From assembly GCA_944380625.1 (NCBI GenBank), contig CALWIE010000063.1:1-19748 (forward strand): a DNA stretch of 19,748 bases. The letters are read 5' to 3'. The notes under the pieces are model-generated. The model did not search any database, was not told where the DNA came from, and worked only from the letters and a program-made list of their open reading frames with translations. The DNA is from an uncultured Clostridia bacterium. Lineage in GTDB: Bacteria; Bacillota_A; Clostridia; Oscillospirales; Acutalibacteraceae. The position numbers were made by a program, and so were the translations under genes. Below, one piece after another: positions 7,714 through 16,119 of this stretch (position 1 is its first letter; the number at the start of each line of letters is the position of its first letter).

Positions 7714-7886
7714 TTGTTCCCTGATTCCTAACAAGAAAGCTTGATACAATATTCAAAGCACTGTTTCAAAAGATTTTCAGAATTTGAAATCGCTGAGTAA
7801 TTGAGAAGAGCGCGGCGGATAGTGGCAGTAAATACTCCCTCTTTCCGCCGCCTTTTCTGTATCATGAAGATGATGAGGTGATGGTT
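7714..7886 (+). other. Spacer between binding protein and permease genes
   Basis: This gap separates the highly expressed binding-protein gene from the membrane components. It contains a CodY-like sequence at 7772-7786 and a GC-rich stem-loop with a short T-run (7812-7855). TTTCAAA (7764-7770) and TTTGAAA (7783-7789) form a further inverted repeat. No gene is visible. Confidence 0.5.
7812..7855 (+). terminator. Partial terminator or mRNA-stabilising stem between binding protein and permease
   Basis: GCGGCGGA (7812-7819) is perfectly complementary to TCCGCCGC (7844-7851), with a 24-base loop and TTTT after the stem. Such stems commonly let the binding protein be made in excess over the membrane subunits. 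Confidence 0.55.
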
Positions 7887-8894
7887 TTGAAAGGCTTTGC
7901 GAAGTACTATGGCAAGCGCATTATATGGTATTTGATTACCTTGGTGGTTGCCGTTATCTTAAACTTCCTGCTTCCCCGCCTGATGCCGGGCGATCCCGTT
8001 GCCCAGCTGGCCGCCCAGGCCGCCGGTTCCGCTACGGATCCCACGGTTTACGCCAAGACGGTGGAAGAGTACACCAAGGAGTTCGGTCTTGACAAGTCCC
8101 TGCCCGAGCAGTTCTTCATCTATGTGGGCAACCTGCTCCAGGGCAACATGGGCACCTCCCTTTCCAAGTACCCCCGCACCGTGACCGACGTGCTGGGCGG
8201 CTCCATCGGCTGGACCCTGGCCCTGCAGATCCCCGCCATTGCGGTGGGCTGGTTCTTGGGCAACACCTTGGGCGCCATCGCGGCCTACATCCGCAAGGGC
8301 GTGGATAAGGTGGTCCTGCCCGTGTTCATGTTCGTCAGCAACATGCCTTCCTTCGGTTTGGCGTTCTTGCTCATCTACATTTTCCACTCCAAACTTGGCG
8401 TGGCGCCCTCCGGCGGCGGCTTTGCCTACGACTTGATTCCCGGCTTTACCCCGGAGTTTGTGGCCTCGGTCCTCCAGCACTATCAGATGCCCTTCTGGAC
8501 CATGGTGCTCATCTCCATCGGCGGCCAGGCCATCGGCATGCGGTCCATGGCAATTTACGAGCTCAACGCCGACTACGTAAAGTACAGCCGTTTCCTGGGC
8601 GTCCACGACAGCAAGATCATCATGTATGTGTTCCGCAACGCCATGCTGCCCCAGATCACCGGTCTTGCTCTGTCCTTCGGCACTTCCATCGGCGGCAACC
8701 TGGTGGCGGAGATCGTCTACAGCTACCCCGGCATCGGCCAGACCATGTTCCAGGCCATCGGCGCCCGGGACTATCCTCTCCTCTCCGGATGTACGCTGCT
8801 GATCACCATCATGGTGCTGATTGCCAACCTGGTCGTGGAAATCCTTTACGGCATTGTGGATCCTCGCGTAAAGGCCAACCAGATGGAGTCTTAA
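7887..8894 (+). CDS. Peptide ABC transporter permease, OppB/DppB type
   Basis: This is an inner-membrane permease subunit of the peptide importer. The N terminus (AKYYGKRIIWYLITLVVAVIL) forms the first membrane span of the OppB/DppB family and is followed by PRLMPGDPVAQL, a family hallmark. A BPD_transp_1 region with several hydrophobic spans and an EAA-type coupling loop (ELNADYVKYSRFLGVHDSK) contacts the ATPases. The C terminus has YSYPGIGQTMFQAIGARDYPL and ends in DPRVK, as usual. TTG 7887 is taken as start because GAGGTGAT at 7876-7882 is a full Shine-Dalgarno match 5 or so bases upstream. ATG 7881 and GTG 7878 are in frame but overlap that site. From TTG the protein is 335 residues, a normal size. 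The next gene follows after 40 bases. Confidence 0.93.
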   Translation: MKGFAKYYGKRIIWYLITLVVAVILNFLLPRLMPGDPVAQLAAQAAGSATDPTVYAKTVEEYTKEFGLDKSLPEQFFIYVGNLLQGNMGTSLSKYPRTVTDVLGGSIGWTLALQIPAIAVGWFLGNTLGAIAAYIRKGVDKVVLPVFMFVSNMPSFGLAFLLIYIFHSKLGVAPSGGGFAYDLIPGFTPEFVASVLQHYQMPFWTMVLISIGGQAIGMRSMAIYELNADYVKYSRFLGVHDSKIIMYVFRNAMLPQITGLALSFGTSIGGNLVAEIVYSYPGIGQTMFQAIGARDYPLLSGCTLLITIMVLIANLVVEILYGIVDPRVKANQMES

Positions 8895-8934
8895 CCCGTG
8901 AGGCGAGAAGCAAATGAATAGGAGGTAACCATCT

Positions 8935-10182
8935 ATGGTGCAACAGTTGAAACAAGCGTTCACCAACCCGAAATTTGTGGTGGGCTTTGTCATATTTGTA
9001 CTGCTGCTGATCACAGCTTTTGTGTACCCTCTGATCTCCATTTTCGAGCCTCTGGAATATGTGGCTACGGGCTATGAGAAACCGGGTACTTACGTAAACA
9101 TCGTTGACGCCACCAACCAATCCGGCACCACTTTGAACGTGGACACCAGCTCCGGCCGTCTGGCGGGCATCCTCACCGACGAGCAGGAGGAGAGCATGAT
9201 CAAGTGGATGGTGGATTACGGCGGCGTGGACGAGGGCGAGATCGACGTGGAAGACGCCGAGGCCTTCTTGAACCTCTGGCTTTCCACCTACGATCCCAAC
9301 GCCGAGCAGGACGGCCTGCGCACCTCTGACAAGCAGGCTTACGTCCGCCTGAACAACCAGATCAAATCCGCCATGAGCAGCAGCCAGATCGTCCTCGCGG
9401 AAGAGAACGACGAGGGCGAGCTGGAAGAGACTAAGACCATCAAGGGCGACCAGTTCGTGCACACCGGCTCCATGGCCAACGTGTACACCTTCCCGCTGGG
9501 CACCGATAACTTCGGCGCCGACGTGATGACCAAGCTGACCGCCTCCATCCAGGTCTCCCTGCGCATCGGCCTGGTGGCCGGCATCATCGCCACCCTCATC
9601 GGCCTGACTATCGGCCTGGTGGCCGGCTTCGTAGGCGGCTGGGTGGACAACGCCCTGACCTTCCTGACCAACATTTTCACCGTTATCCCCAGCTTCGTTA
9701 TCCTGGTGCTGATCTCCAACGCCATCAGCGAGTCGGCCCGCGGCGCCACGGTGGTCTCGGTGATTATCGGCCTCACCGCCTGGCCCTGGACGGCCCGTTC
9801 CGTGCGGTCCCAGGTGCTGTCCCTGCGCAACCGTGACCACGTGAACCTTTCCAAGCTCTCCGGTCACAGCATGCCCCGGATTATCGTGCAGGACATTCTG
9901 CCCTATGTGGCCTCCTATGTGGTCATGGCCATGATCCTGCAGATCTCCTCCGGCATCCTGTCCGAGGCGCAGCTGTCCATGTTGGGCCTTGGGCCCTCCA
10001 CGGCGACTACCACCACCCTGGGCATCATGATGAACTGGGCGCAGCAGTTTGCCGCTATCCAGAGCGATTCCTGGTGGGCTTTCATCCCGGTGGTCATTTC
10101 TATCACGCTGATCACGTTCTCGCTGAACCTGATGAATACCGGCCTGGACCAGGTGTTCAATCCGCAGCTGCGGGATGACTGA
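8935..10182 (+). CDS. Peptide ABC transporter permease, OppC/DppC type, with enlarged extracytoplasmic insert
   Basis: This is the second membrane subunit of the importer. The first membrane span (residues about 13-37, [20 protein letters not shown]) and the transporter domain from about residue 200 onward ([21 protein letters not shown]) are typical. So are the coupling loop region [20 protein letters not shown] and the final [15 protein letters not shown]. At 415 residues it is about 110 longer than the classic 300-residue OppC/DppC. The excess is a hydrophilic, acidic stretch between the first and second spans (about residues 40-195), expected outside the membrane. The ribosome binding site TAGGAGGTAA just upstream is strong. 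oppD-type ATPase follows after 17 bases. Confidence 0.92.
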   Translation: MVQQLKQAFTNPKFVVGFVIFVLLLITAFVYPLISIFEPLEYVATGYEKPGTYVNIVDATNQSGTTLNVDTSSGRLAGILTDEQEESMIKWMVDYGGVDEGEIDVEDAEAFLNLWLSTYDPNAEQDGLRTSDKQAYVRLNNQIKSAMSSSQIVLAEENDEGELEETKTIKGDQFVHTGSMANVYTFPLGTDNFGADVMTKLTASIQVSLRIGLVAGIIATLIGLTIGLVAGFVGGWVDNALTFLTNIFTVIPSFVILVLISNAISESARGATVVSVIIGLTAWPWTARSVRSQVLSLRNRDHVNLSKLSGHSMPRIIVQDILPYVASYVVMAMILQISSGILSEAQLSMLGLGPSTATTTTLGIMMNWAQQFAAIQSDSWWAFIPVVISITLITFSLNLMNTGLDQVFNPQLRDD

Positions 10183-10199
10183 TAAGGGGGGAACGAACT

Positions 10200-11210
10200 A
10201 TGGCTAAATACATGCTTGAAGTCAATAAATTGAAGACGAAATACGTCACCCGCTTTAAGGAAGACGTGTACGCAGTGGATGGGGTCTCCCTGAAGATCGA
10301 AGAGGGCAGGTCCCTGGGCATTGCCGGCGAGTCTGGCTGCGGCAAATCCACCCTGGCCCTGAGCCTGATGGGTTACTACTTTGCCCCCCTGCACTACATG
10401 AGTGGTGACATCATTGTCGATGGGGTGAATATATCCGGCATGAAGCCGGACGAGGTTCGGAAAAAGATCTTGGGTACGGAAATCGCGTACATTCCCCAGG
10501 CCGCAATGAACGCCCTGAATCCCACCCAGAAGATCATCCGCTTTATCGAGGACGTCATCCACGTCCACGATAAGAGCATGTCCAAGAAAGATATTTACAA
10601 CATGGCGGTGGAGCGCTTCCGGATTTTGGGCCTGCCTCCCGAAGTGCTGCAAAAGCACGCGGTGGAGCTCTCCGGCGGTATGAAACAGCGTACCGTTATC
10701 GCGATTTCCACCATCCTGTCCCCCAAGGTGCTCATCGCCGACGAGCCCTCTTCCGCCCTGGACGTTACCAGCCAGAAGATGGTCATCAAGATGATGCGCG
10801 ACCTGATGGAGAAGGGCTTTATCAAGTCCATGATCTTCATCACCCACGAGCTGCCCCTGCTGTACAACGTGACCGACGACATCATGGTCATGTACGCCGG
10901 CCAGATCGTGGAAAAGGGCACCGCCAAGGAAATGGTGTTCGACCCGGTGCATCCCTATTCCAAGGGCCTGATGGGCTCCATCATCGTGCCGGAAGAGGGC
11001 ACCCGGGATGTGAAGCTAGAGGCCATTCCCGGCACTCCGCCCAACCTGAAGCATCCCCCTGCGGGCTGCCGGTTCGCGGCCCGGTGCAAGTACGCGAAGC
11101 CCGAGTGCAAGATGTTCGAGGTCCCGGAGAAGGAGTTTGAAAACGGGCGTATGTACCGCTGCATTTACGATGTGGACTACCTGAAGGAGGTGTACGGAAG
11201 AAATGGCTGA
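10200..11210 (+). CDS. Peptide ABC transporter ATP-binding protein, OppD/DppD type
   Basis: This cytoplasmic ATPase energises the importer. It has all expected nucleotide-binding motifs: Walker [10 protein letters not shown] (residues 43-51), a Q-loop in [13 protein letters not shown], signature LSGGMKQR (from residue 157), Walker B ending ADEP (Asp181, Glu182) and the H-loop His216 in ITHEL. The C-terminal oligopeptide-transporter extension is present, with [17 protein letters not shown] and three to four Cys in a C-x5-C-x6-C arrangement; some relatives bind an iron-sulphur cluster there. The length of 336 residues is typical. AAGGGGG at 10184-10190 is the ribosome binding site. The stop codon overlaps the next gene by 8 bases, indicating translational coupling. 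Confidence 0.95.
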   Translation: MAKYMLEVNKLKTKYVTRFKEDVYAVDGVSLKIEEGRSLGIAGESGCGKSTLALSLMGYYFAPLHYMSGDIIVDGVNISGMKPDEVRKKILGTEIAYIPQAAMNALNPTQKIIRFIEDVIHVHDKSMSKKDIYNMAVERFRILGLPPEVLQKHAVELSGGMKQRTVIAISTILSPKVLIADEPSSALDVTSQKMVIKMMRDLMEKGFIKSMIFITHELPLLYNVTDDIMVMYAGQIVEKGTAKEMVFDPVHPYSKGLMGSIIVPEEGTRDVKLEAIPGTPPNLKHPPAGCRFAARCKYAKPECKMFEVPEKEFENGRMYRCIYDVDYLKEVYGRNG

Positions 11211-12021
11211 ACTGGGTAAATCTGTTCTGAAAGGCGAAGGCATCACCAAAGTCTTCGGATACGGCAAAACCAGGACCGTGGCCGTGGACCACGTGGACTT
11301 TGACTTCCGGGAAGGCGAGGTCATCTCCATTGTAGGCGAGTCCGGCTCCGGCAAGACCACCATCGCCCGGATGATCCTGGGCCTGATCGGGATCACCGAC
11401 GGCAAACTGATGTTTAACGGCCAGCCCCGGGACATCTCTTCCGGGAAGAAGAAGCGGGAGTATTGGAAGAACATCCAGGCGGTGTTCCAGGATCCCTTCT
11501 CCTCCTTCAATATGTTCAACAAGATCGACGACCTGCTGCTGGACTGCATCAACATGACCGGCGGCAAGCACCTCTCCAAGGAGAAGAAGGACGAGCTGAT
11601 GACTGAGGCCTGCTCCTTCGTGAACCTGAAGTACGCAGAGCTGACGAACAAGTATCCCTTCGAGCTTTCCGGCGGCCAGATGCAGCGTTTGATGATCGCC
11701 CGCATCTTCCTGCTCAAGCCGAAGATCCTCATCGCCGACGAGCCCACCTCCATGGTGGACGCCTGTTCCCGTGCCACCATCCTGGACATGCTGCTGAAGC
11801 TGCGGGATGAGATCAACATGACCATCATCTTCATCACCCACGACATCGGCCTTGCCTACTATGTCTCCGACACGGTGTACATCATGGAGCACGGCAAGTT
11901 CGTGGAAGCGGGTTCCGCCGAAGAGGTCATCATCAATCCCAAGGCCGCCTACACCAAGCGGCTGATCAGCGACGTGCCGAAGATCTACAGCGAGTGGGAT
12001 TTGTCCACTGTGGGCGAGTAA
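11203..12021 (+). CDS. Peptide ABC transporter ATP-binding protein, OppF/DppF type, short form
   Basis: This is the second ATPase of the importer, overlapping the first by 8 bases. It has Walker [10 protein letters not shown] (residues 45-53), a Q-loop in [10 protein letters not shown], signature LSGGQMQR (from residue 155), Walker B with ADEP (Asp179, Glu180), D-loop SMVD in place of the common SALD, and a H-loop in ITHDIG. It is 272 residues, roughly 50 shorter than typical OppF, because the Cys-rich C-terminal extension seen in the partner ATPase is missing and the chain ends soon after LISDVP. AAGGAGGTG at 11183-11191 is a strong ribosome binding site inside the upstream gene. The operon ends at the terminator 12064-12098. 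Confidence 0.93.
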   Translation: MAELGKSVLKGEGITKVFGYGKTRTVAVDHVDFDFREGEVISIVGESGSGKTTIARMILGLIGITDGKLMFNGQPRDISSGKKKREYWKNIQAVFQDPFSSFNMFNKIDDLLLDCINMTGGKHLSKEKKDELMTEACSFVNLKYAELTNKYPFELSGGQMQRLMIARIFLLKPKILIADEPTSMVDACSRATILDMLLKLRDEINMTIIFITHDIGLAYYVSDTVYIMEHGKFVEAGSAEEVIINPKAAYTKRLISDVPKIYSEWDLSTVGE

Positions 12022-12063
12022 CGCCCCCAGGAGTCCCGTTCACGGTACTTTGTAGAACTACAG

Positions 12064-12098
12064 AATCCCCCCGCCTCCGGTGGGGGGATTTTCCTTTT
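12064..12098 (+). terminator. Intrinsic terminator of the importer operon
   Basis: AATCCCCCC (12064-12072) pairs perfectly with GGGGGGATT (12082-12090) around a 9-base loop, followed by TTTTCCTTTT (the T-run partly overlaps the stem end). Confidence 0.88.
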
Positions 12099-12126
12099 AA
12101 AATCACGCTTTGAAAGGAGTACTCAC

Positions 12127-12891
12127 ATGAAACTTGGTTTGCAGATGTCCACCCTGACGCCTTACCTGCAAACGGCCCAGGGCCTGCGGTCCGCCTGCCG
12201 GAAGGTGGCGGAGATGGGCTACCAGTACGTGCAGCTCCAGGGGGTGCCCCTGGAGATCCCCGACGGGGAGGTGGCCCGGGCCCTGGAGGAGGCGGGGCTC
12301 CGGTGCGTGGCTACCCAGGAGGACTACCCTGCCGGCTTTGGCGGGGACCCCGGCCGGTATATCCAGCGGGCGGCGGCCTGCGGCAGCCAATACCTCACCT
12401 GCGCCCTGATCCCCCGGGAGGTAGATTCCCCGGAAAAGCTCCGGCGGTTTGCGGAGGAGTTCGCCCGCATCGGGGAAAAGGTACAAGAGGCGGGAATGGT
12501 CTTCGCCTTTCACCCCATCGGCCGGGATTTCCAACCCATGGAGGGCGTGCCTGTGTTCCGGCGGCTCATGGACCTGCTGCCCCAGGAGATCCAGCTGACC
12601 TTCTGCGTCCACGCTTCCTTTGGCAGCGGGATCAGCTACCAGCAGGTGCTGGAGGACTACGCCGGGCGGGTGGACCTGGTCCACCTAAAGGACAGCGTCC
12701 CCATGGAGGGGGGCGGCCAGCAGCTCACCCCCTTGGGGGAGGGCTGCTGCGACTGGGAGCCGGTGCTTTCCTGCTGCCAGCAGGCAGGGGTCCGCTGGGC
12801 TTTCGCCGAGCAGGAGCGCTGGACTCGGGACGCTTTCGACTGCGCCGCCTCCAGCCTCCGGTATCTCCAGGGGATCTGGCCCAGAGAGTAG
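12127..12891 (+). CDS. Sugar phosphate isomerase/epimerase-like TIM-barrel protein
   Basis: This 254-residue protein resembles the xylose-isomerase-like TIM-barrel family (AP endonuclease 2 superfamily). Visible family features are MKLGLQMSTL at the start, AEMGYQYVQLQG, IPDGEVARALEEAGL, FAFHP, VDLVHLKDS and the closing AEQE region. The substrate is not predictable. The usual metal-binding positions look altered: the HNH-type segment reads FAFHPIGRDFQP, and where relatives have an Asp-containing LDxxW segment this one has FCVHASFG. The catalytic state is therefore uncertain. AAAGGAG just upstream of ATG 12127 is a good ribosome binding site. The gene lies behind the importer terminator and ends at the bidirectional terminator 12904-12937. 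I see no clear promoter, so it may depend on read-through. Confidence 0.8.
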   Translation: MKLGLQMSTLTPYLQTAQGLRSACRKVAEMGYQYVQLQGVPLEIPDGEVARALEEAGLRCVATQEDYPAGFGGDPGRYIQRAAACGSQYLTCALIPREVDSPEKLRRFAEEFARIGEKVQEAGMVFAFHPIGRDFQPMEGVPVFRRLMDLLPQEIQLTFCVHASFGSGISYQQVLEDYAGRVDLVHLKDSVPMEGGGQQLTPLGEGCCDWEPVLSCCQQAGVRWAFAEQERWTRDAFDCAASSLRYLQGIWPRE

Positions 12892-12903
12892 TTTTTTCCA
12901 GCA

Positions 12904-12937
12904 AAAAGGGCGTACCGCACACGCGGTACGCCCTTTT
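12904..12937. terminator. Bidirectional terminator between convergent genes
   Basis: AAAAGGGCGTACCGC (12904-12918) and GCGGTACGCCCTTTT (12923-12937) are perfect 15-base arms around ACAC. The A-run and T-run serve both directions, for the TIM-barrel gene (+) and the IIC-like gene (-). Confidence 0.93.
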
Positions 12938-12952
12938 CCTGCGGGGCCATGT

Positions 12953-14038
12953 TCACACGTCCAGCTTCATGTCGCCGTCCTTCACCCAGCCGCGCCTGCG
13001 CAGGAGCTCGTTGAAGATCCAGGACAGGAGGGCCGGCAGCACCAGGCACAGCAGGACAAGGCCCGCCCAGTCCAAGGGGGTGATGGCGGCCTTCAGGCCC
13101 CCGGCCACGTCGTTGACCCACCCATCGATGACCCCGATGGGCCCCACCAGGCCGCAGGTGCCCATGCCGCTGGAGACCGGCGCGCCGTTCATCTCCAGGC
13201 GGAACACACAGGTGGCCAGAGGCCCTGTGACGGCCGAAGCCAGGGTGGGGGCGATCCAGATCCGGGGGTTCTTGATGATGTTGGGCACCTGGAGCATAGA
13301 GGTCCCCAGGCCCTGGGCGGCCAGGCCTCCCCAGCGGTTTTCCCGGAAGCTGATGACGGCAAAACCCACCATCTGGGCGCAGCAGCCGGCCACGGCGGCG
13401 CCTCCGGCCAGGCCGGTCAGCCCCAGGGCCGCGCAGATGGCCGCGCTGGAGATGGGCAGCGTCAGCGCCACACCCACCAGCACCGAGACAAACACCCCCA
13501 TCAGGAAGGGCTGCAGCTCTGTGGCCAGCATGATGAGCCGCCCCACGGCGGCAGCGGCGCCCCCGATGGGCGGCGCCAGCACATAGGCCAGCAGCACCCC
13601 GGAGAGGATGGTTGTCAAAGGGGTGACCAAAATGTCCACCGGGGTCATTTTGCTCACCAGTTTTCCCAGCTCGGCGGCAATGACGGCCAGCACCAGCACC
13701 GCCAGGGGGCCGCCCTCCCCGCCCAGGGTGTTGGCGGCGCTGCCCACCGCCGCCAGGGAGAAGAGCACAAGGGGCGGCGCTTTCAGGGCGTAGCCGATGG
13801 CCACCGCCATGGCGGGGCCCGCCATGCTCTTGGCGAAGCCCCCCACCTCCTCCAGAAGGGGCACGTGGAGCTGGGTCCCCAGGGTGGAGATGATGGTGCC
13901 GATGAGCAGGGAGGCGAAAAGCCCTTGGGCCATGGCGCTCATGGCGTCCACAAAGTAAAGCCTGCCGTGGGCTTTTACCGCCTCCCAGAGGCCGCCCCCC
14001 TTTTGAGGGGCGGCAGAGGCTTGTTTTCTATCGTTCAA
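12953..14038 (-). CDS. PTS IIC-like membrane protein (PTS_EIIC_2 family), orphan
   Basis: This 361-residue, strongly hydrophobic protein matches the PTS_EIIC_2 family of phosphotransferase-type IIC proteins. Diagnostic stretches are KMTPVDILVTPLTTILSGV near the middle, TELQPFLMGVFVS, LTLPISSAAICAALGLTGLAGGAA, QMVGFAVISFRENRWGGL, QGLGTSMLQVPNI and SSGMGTCGLVGPIG. It has many membrane spans and a polar, basic N and C terminus. No IIA, IIB, HPr or EI gene is in the window, so phosphotransfer partners are unknown and the transported compound cannot be named. The start is TTG (14036-14038 on the plus strand as CAA), supported by GAAGGGAA 7 bases upstream; no better ATG exists. It has its own extended -10 promoter and a long leader. 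The bidirectional terminator 12904-12937 closes it. Confidence 0.85.
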   Translation of the reverse strand: MNDRKQASAAPQKGGGLWEAVKAHGRLYFVDAMSAMAQGLFASLLIGTIISTLGTQLHVPLLEEVGGFAKSMAGPAMAVAIGYALKAPPLVLFSLAAVGSAANTLGGEGGPLAVLVLAVIAAELGKLVSKMTPVDILVTPLTTILSGVLLAYVLAPPIGGAAAAVGRLIMLATELQPFLMGVFVSVLVGVALTLPISSAAICAALGLTGLAGGAAVAGCCAQMVGFAVISFRENRWGGLAAQGLGTSMLQVPNIIKNPRIWIAPTLASAVTGPLATCVFRLEMNGAPVSSGMGTCGLVGPIGVIDGWVNDVAGGLKAAITPLDWAGLVLLCLVLPALLSWIFNELLRRRGWVKDGDMKLDV

Positions 14039-14204
14039 AAGAATCTTCCCTTCTCAAAGGAGAAGAGCCGGAGAAAAACCGCGGGACGGTTTCTCGCCGT
14101 TTCCTCTCCGTGGTTTTTCCGTGCCTTTCCCGCGGCCCGGCACAGGGCGCTGCGCTGCGGGGATCTATATTGGCTATGTTGCCCGAAGAGCCTGTCCGTT
14201 TTGG

Positions 14205-14255
14205 GCTGTGAAATCGCCTGCCGGGGGGTTCCCGGCGTGCTGGTCGTTTCACAGC
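14205..14255 (-). ncRNA. Long hairpin in the IIC-like leader
   Basis: GCTGTGAAA (14205-14213) and TTTCACAGC (14247-14255) are perfect 9-base arms. Nested inside, GCCGGG (14220-14225) pairs with CCCGGC (14231-14236). The element lies in the predicted transcribed leader. It is not a riboswitch class I recognise. Confidence 0.45.
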
Positions 14256-14300
14256 GTTACTGGCGGTACCGCCTGATCGGGCCGTTTTGGTTACTGGCAT

Positions 14301-14309
14301 ATCATACCA
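14301..14309 (-). promoter_or_regulatory. Extended -10 promoter of the IIC-like gene
   Basis: Read on the minus strand, TGGTATGAT combines a TGN extension with the -10 hexamer TATGAT (plus positions 14301-14306). There is no good -35 at standard distance, typical of extended -10 promoters. Transcription would start near 14294. Confidence 0.5.
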
Positions 14310-14371
14310 TAAACAAGGGAAAAAAGGGAAGAACGGGGCAGGATTTTGTGGGGCCCCGGAGGGAAGCGTTG

Positions 14372-14411
14372 AAAAAGGGCACCCAGGTTTTTGCCCCTGG
14401 ATGCCCTTTTT
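14372..14411. terminator. Terminator downstream of gdhA (bidirectional shape)
   Basis: AAAAAGGGCACCCAGG (14372-14387) pairs with CCTGGATGCCCTTTTT (14396-14411) with one mismatch in 16 positions and an 8-base loop. On the minus strand it ends gdhA and gives a T-run of five. Confidence 0.9.
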
Positions 14412-14453
14412 AACTCATGGAAACAGGACGGGACTTGCCCGGAGTGCAGCCTT

Positions 14454-15815
<1,362 letters not shown>

Positions 15816-15842
15816 TTAACGTTCTTGCAAAATCACAGTGGT

Positions 15843-15871
15843 ATCATATCATAATTGACCGGATTTTACAA
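15843..15871 (-). promoter_or_regulatory. Sigma-A-type promoter of gdhA
   Basis: On the minus strand, TTGTAA (plus 15866-15871) is followed after 17 bases by TATGAT (plus 15843-15848). Transcription would start near 15836, giving a leader of about 50 bases. Confidence 0.75.
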
Positions 15872-15948
15872 GAAAAAATTTGCAAAATTCTTTTTGGGGT
15901 TTTCCGGGCCCTTTTGGGGAAGAGGGAGGCTTTTGCCCCGGGGGGGAA

Positions 15949-15967
15949 AATCTTTTGGGAAAAGATT
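15949..15967. promoter_or_regulatory. Dyad over the purB -35 element, candidate operator
   Basis: AATCTTTT (15949-15956) and AAAAGATT (15960-15967) are perfect 8-base inverted repeats around GGG. The right arm overlaps the first two bases of the TTGACA -35 element, a position suited to repression. Confidence 0.45.
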
Positions 15968-15994
15968 GACAATGGGGCGGTTTTTTACTAAAAT
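15966..15994 (+). promoter_or_regulatory. Sigma-A-type promoter of purB-purA
   Basis: A consensus TTGACA at 15966-15971 is followed after 17 bases by TAAAAT at 15989-15994. Transcription would start near 16001, giving a leader of about 120 bases. Confidence 0.8.
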
Positions 15995-16004
15995 TGAAGC
16001 GTGT

Positions 16005-16081
16005 GGGGCCTTGTGATGCAAAAGCAGCGAGCCCCCAAAGGCAGCAGAGGTCCCGCGGGGAGGAAGTCCCCGGGGCTTTTT
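16005..16081 (+). ncRNA. purB leader with terminator-like and competing hairpins
   Basis: An early hairpin pairs GGGGC (16005-16009) with GCCCC (16031-16035) and contains a TGC-AAAA-GCA tip. The same AGCCCC (16030-16035) can instead pair with GGGGCT (16072-16077), stacked on an inner stem GGGGA (16057-16061) / TCCCC (16067-16071), and this is followed by TTTTT at 16077-16081. The two folds exclude each other, as in an attenuator. No known purine-responsive riboswitch is recognisable. Confidence 0.45.
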
Positions 16082-16119
16082 GCGCGCATTCCTACGCGAA
16101 GAAAGGTTGGGACGCAAAC

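Larger units (their letters stand above)
14039..14371 (-). other. Upstream region of the IIC-like gene, structured leader
   Basis: About 330 bases with no convincing gene. On the minus strand it carries an extended -10 promoter (14301-14309), a 12-base palindrome GGCGGTACCGCC (14262-14273), a long hairpin (14205-14255) and, closer to the start codon, complementary AAAAACCACGG and CCGCGGTTTTT segments that can compete with a small local hairpin AAACCG/CGGTTT. The predicted 5' leader is about 255 bases. Confidence 0.5.

Noticed and set aside
5773..7749. A 658-codon open frame on the minus strand
   Set aside because: It is the antisense shadow of the binding-protein gene: low-complexity Gly/Val/His-rich translation, no ribosome binding site, no family resemblance.
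14262..14273. GGCGGTACCGCC as a T-box motif
   Set aside because: It resembles part of the T-box sequence, but the flanks differ, it lies near the start of the leader, and no specifier stem or terminator in the right order is visible.
14028..14300. A 90-codon minus-strand frame before the IIC-like gene
   Set aside because: Arg/Pro-rich translation, no ribosome binding site and overlap with the structured leader; its ATG also lies at the predicted promoter.
15994..16119. N-terminal extension of PurB from ATG 15994
   Set aside because: It covers the predicted leader, overlaps the promoter -10 element, lacks a ribosome binding site, and PurB relatives start at the ATG 16120 equivalent.
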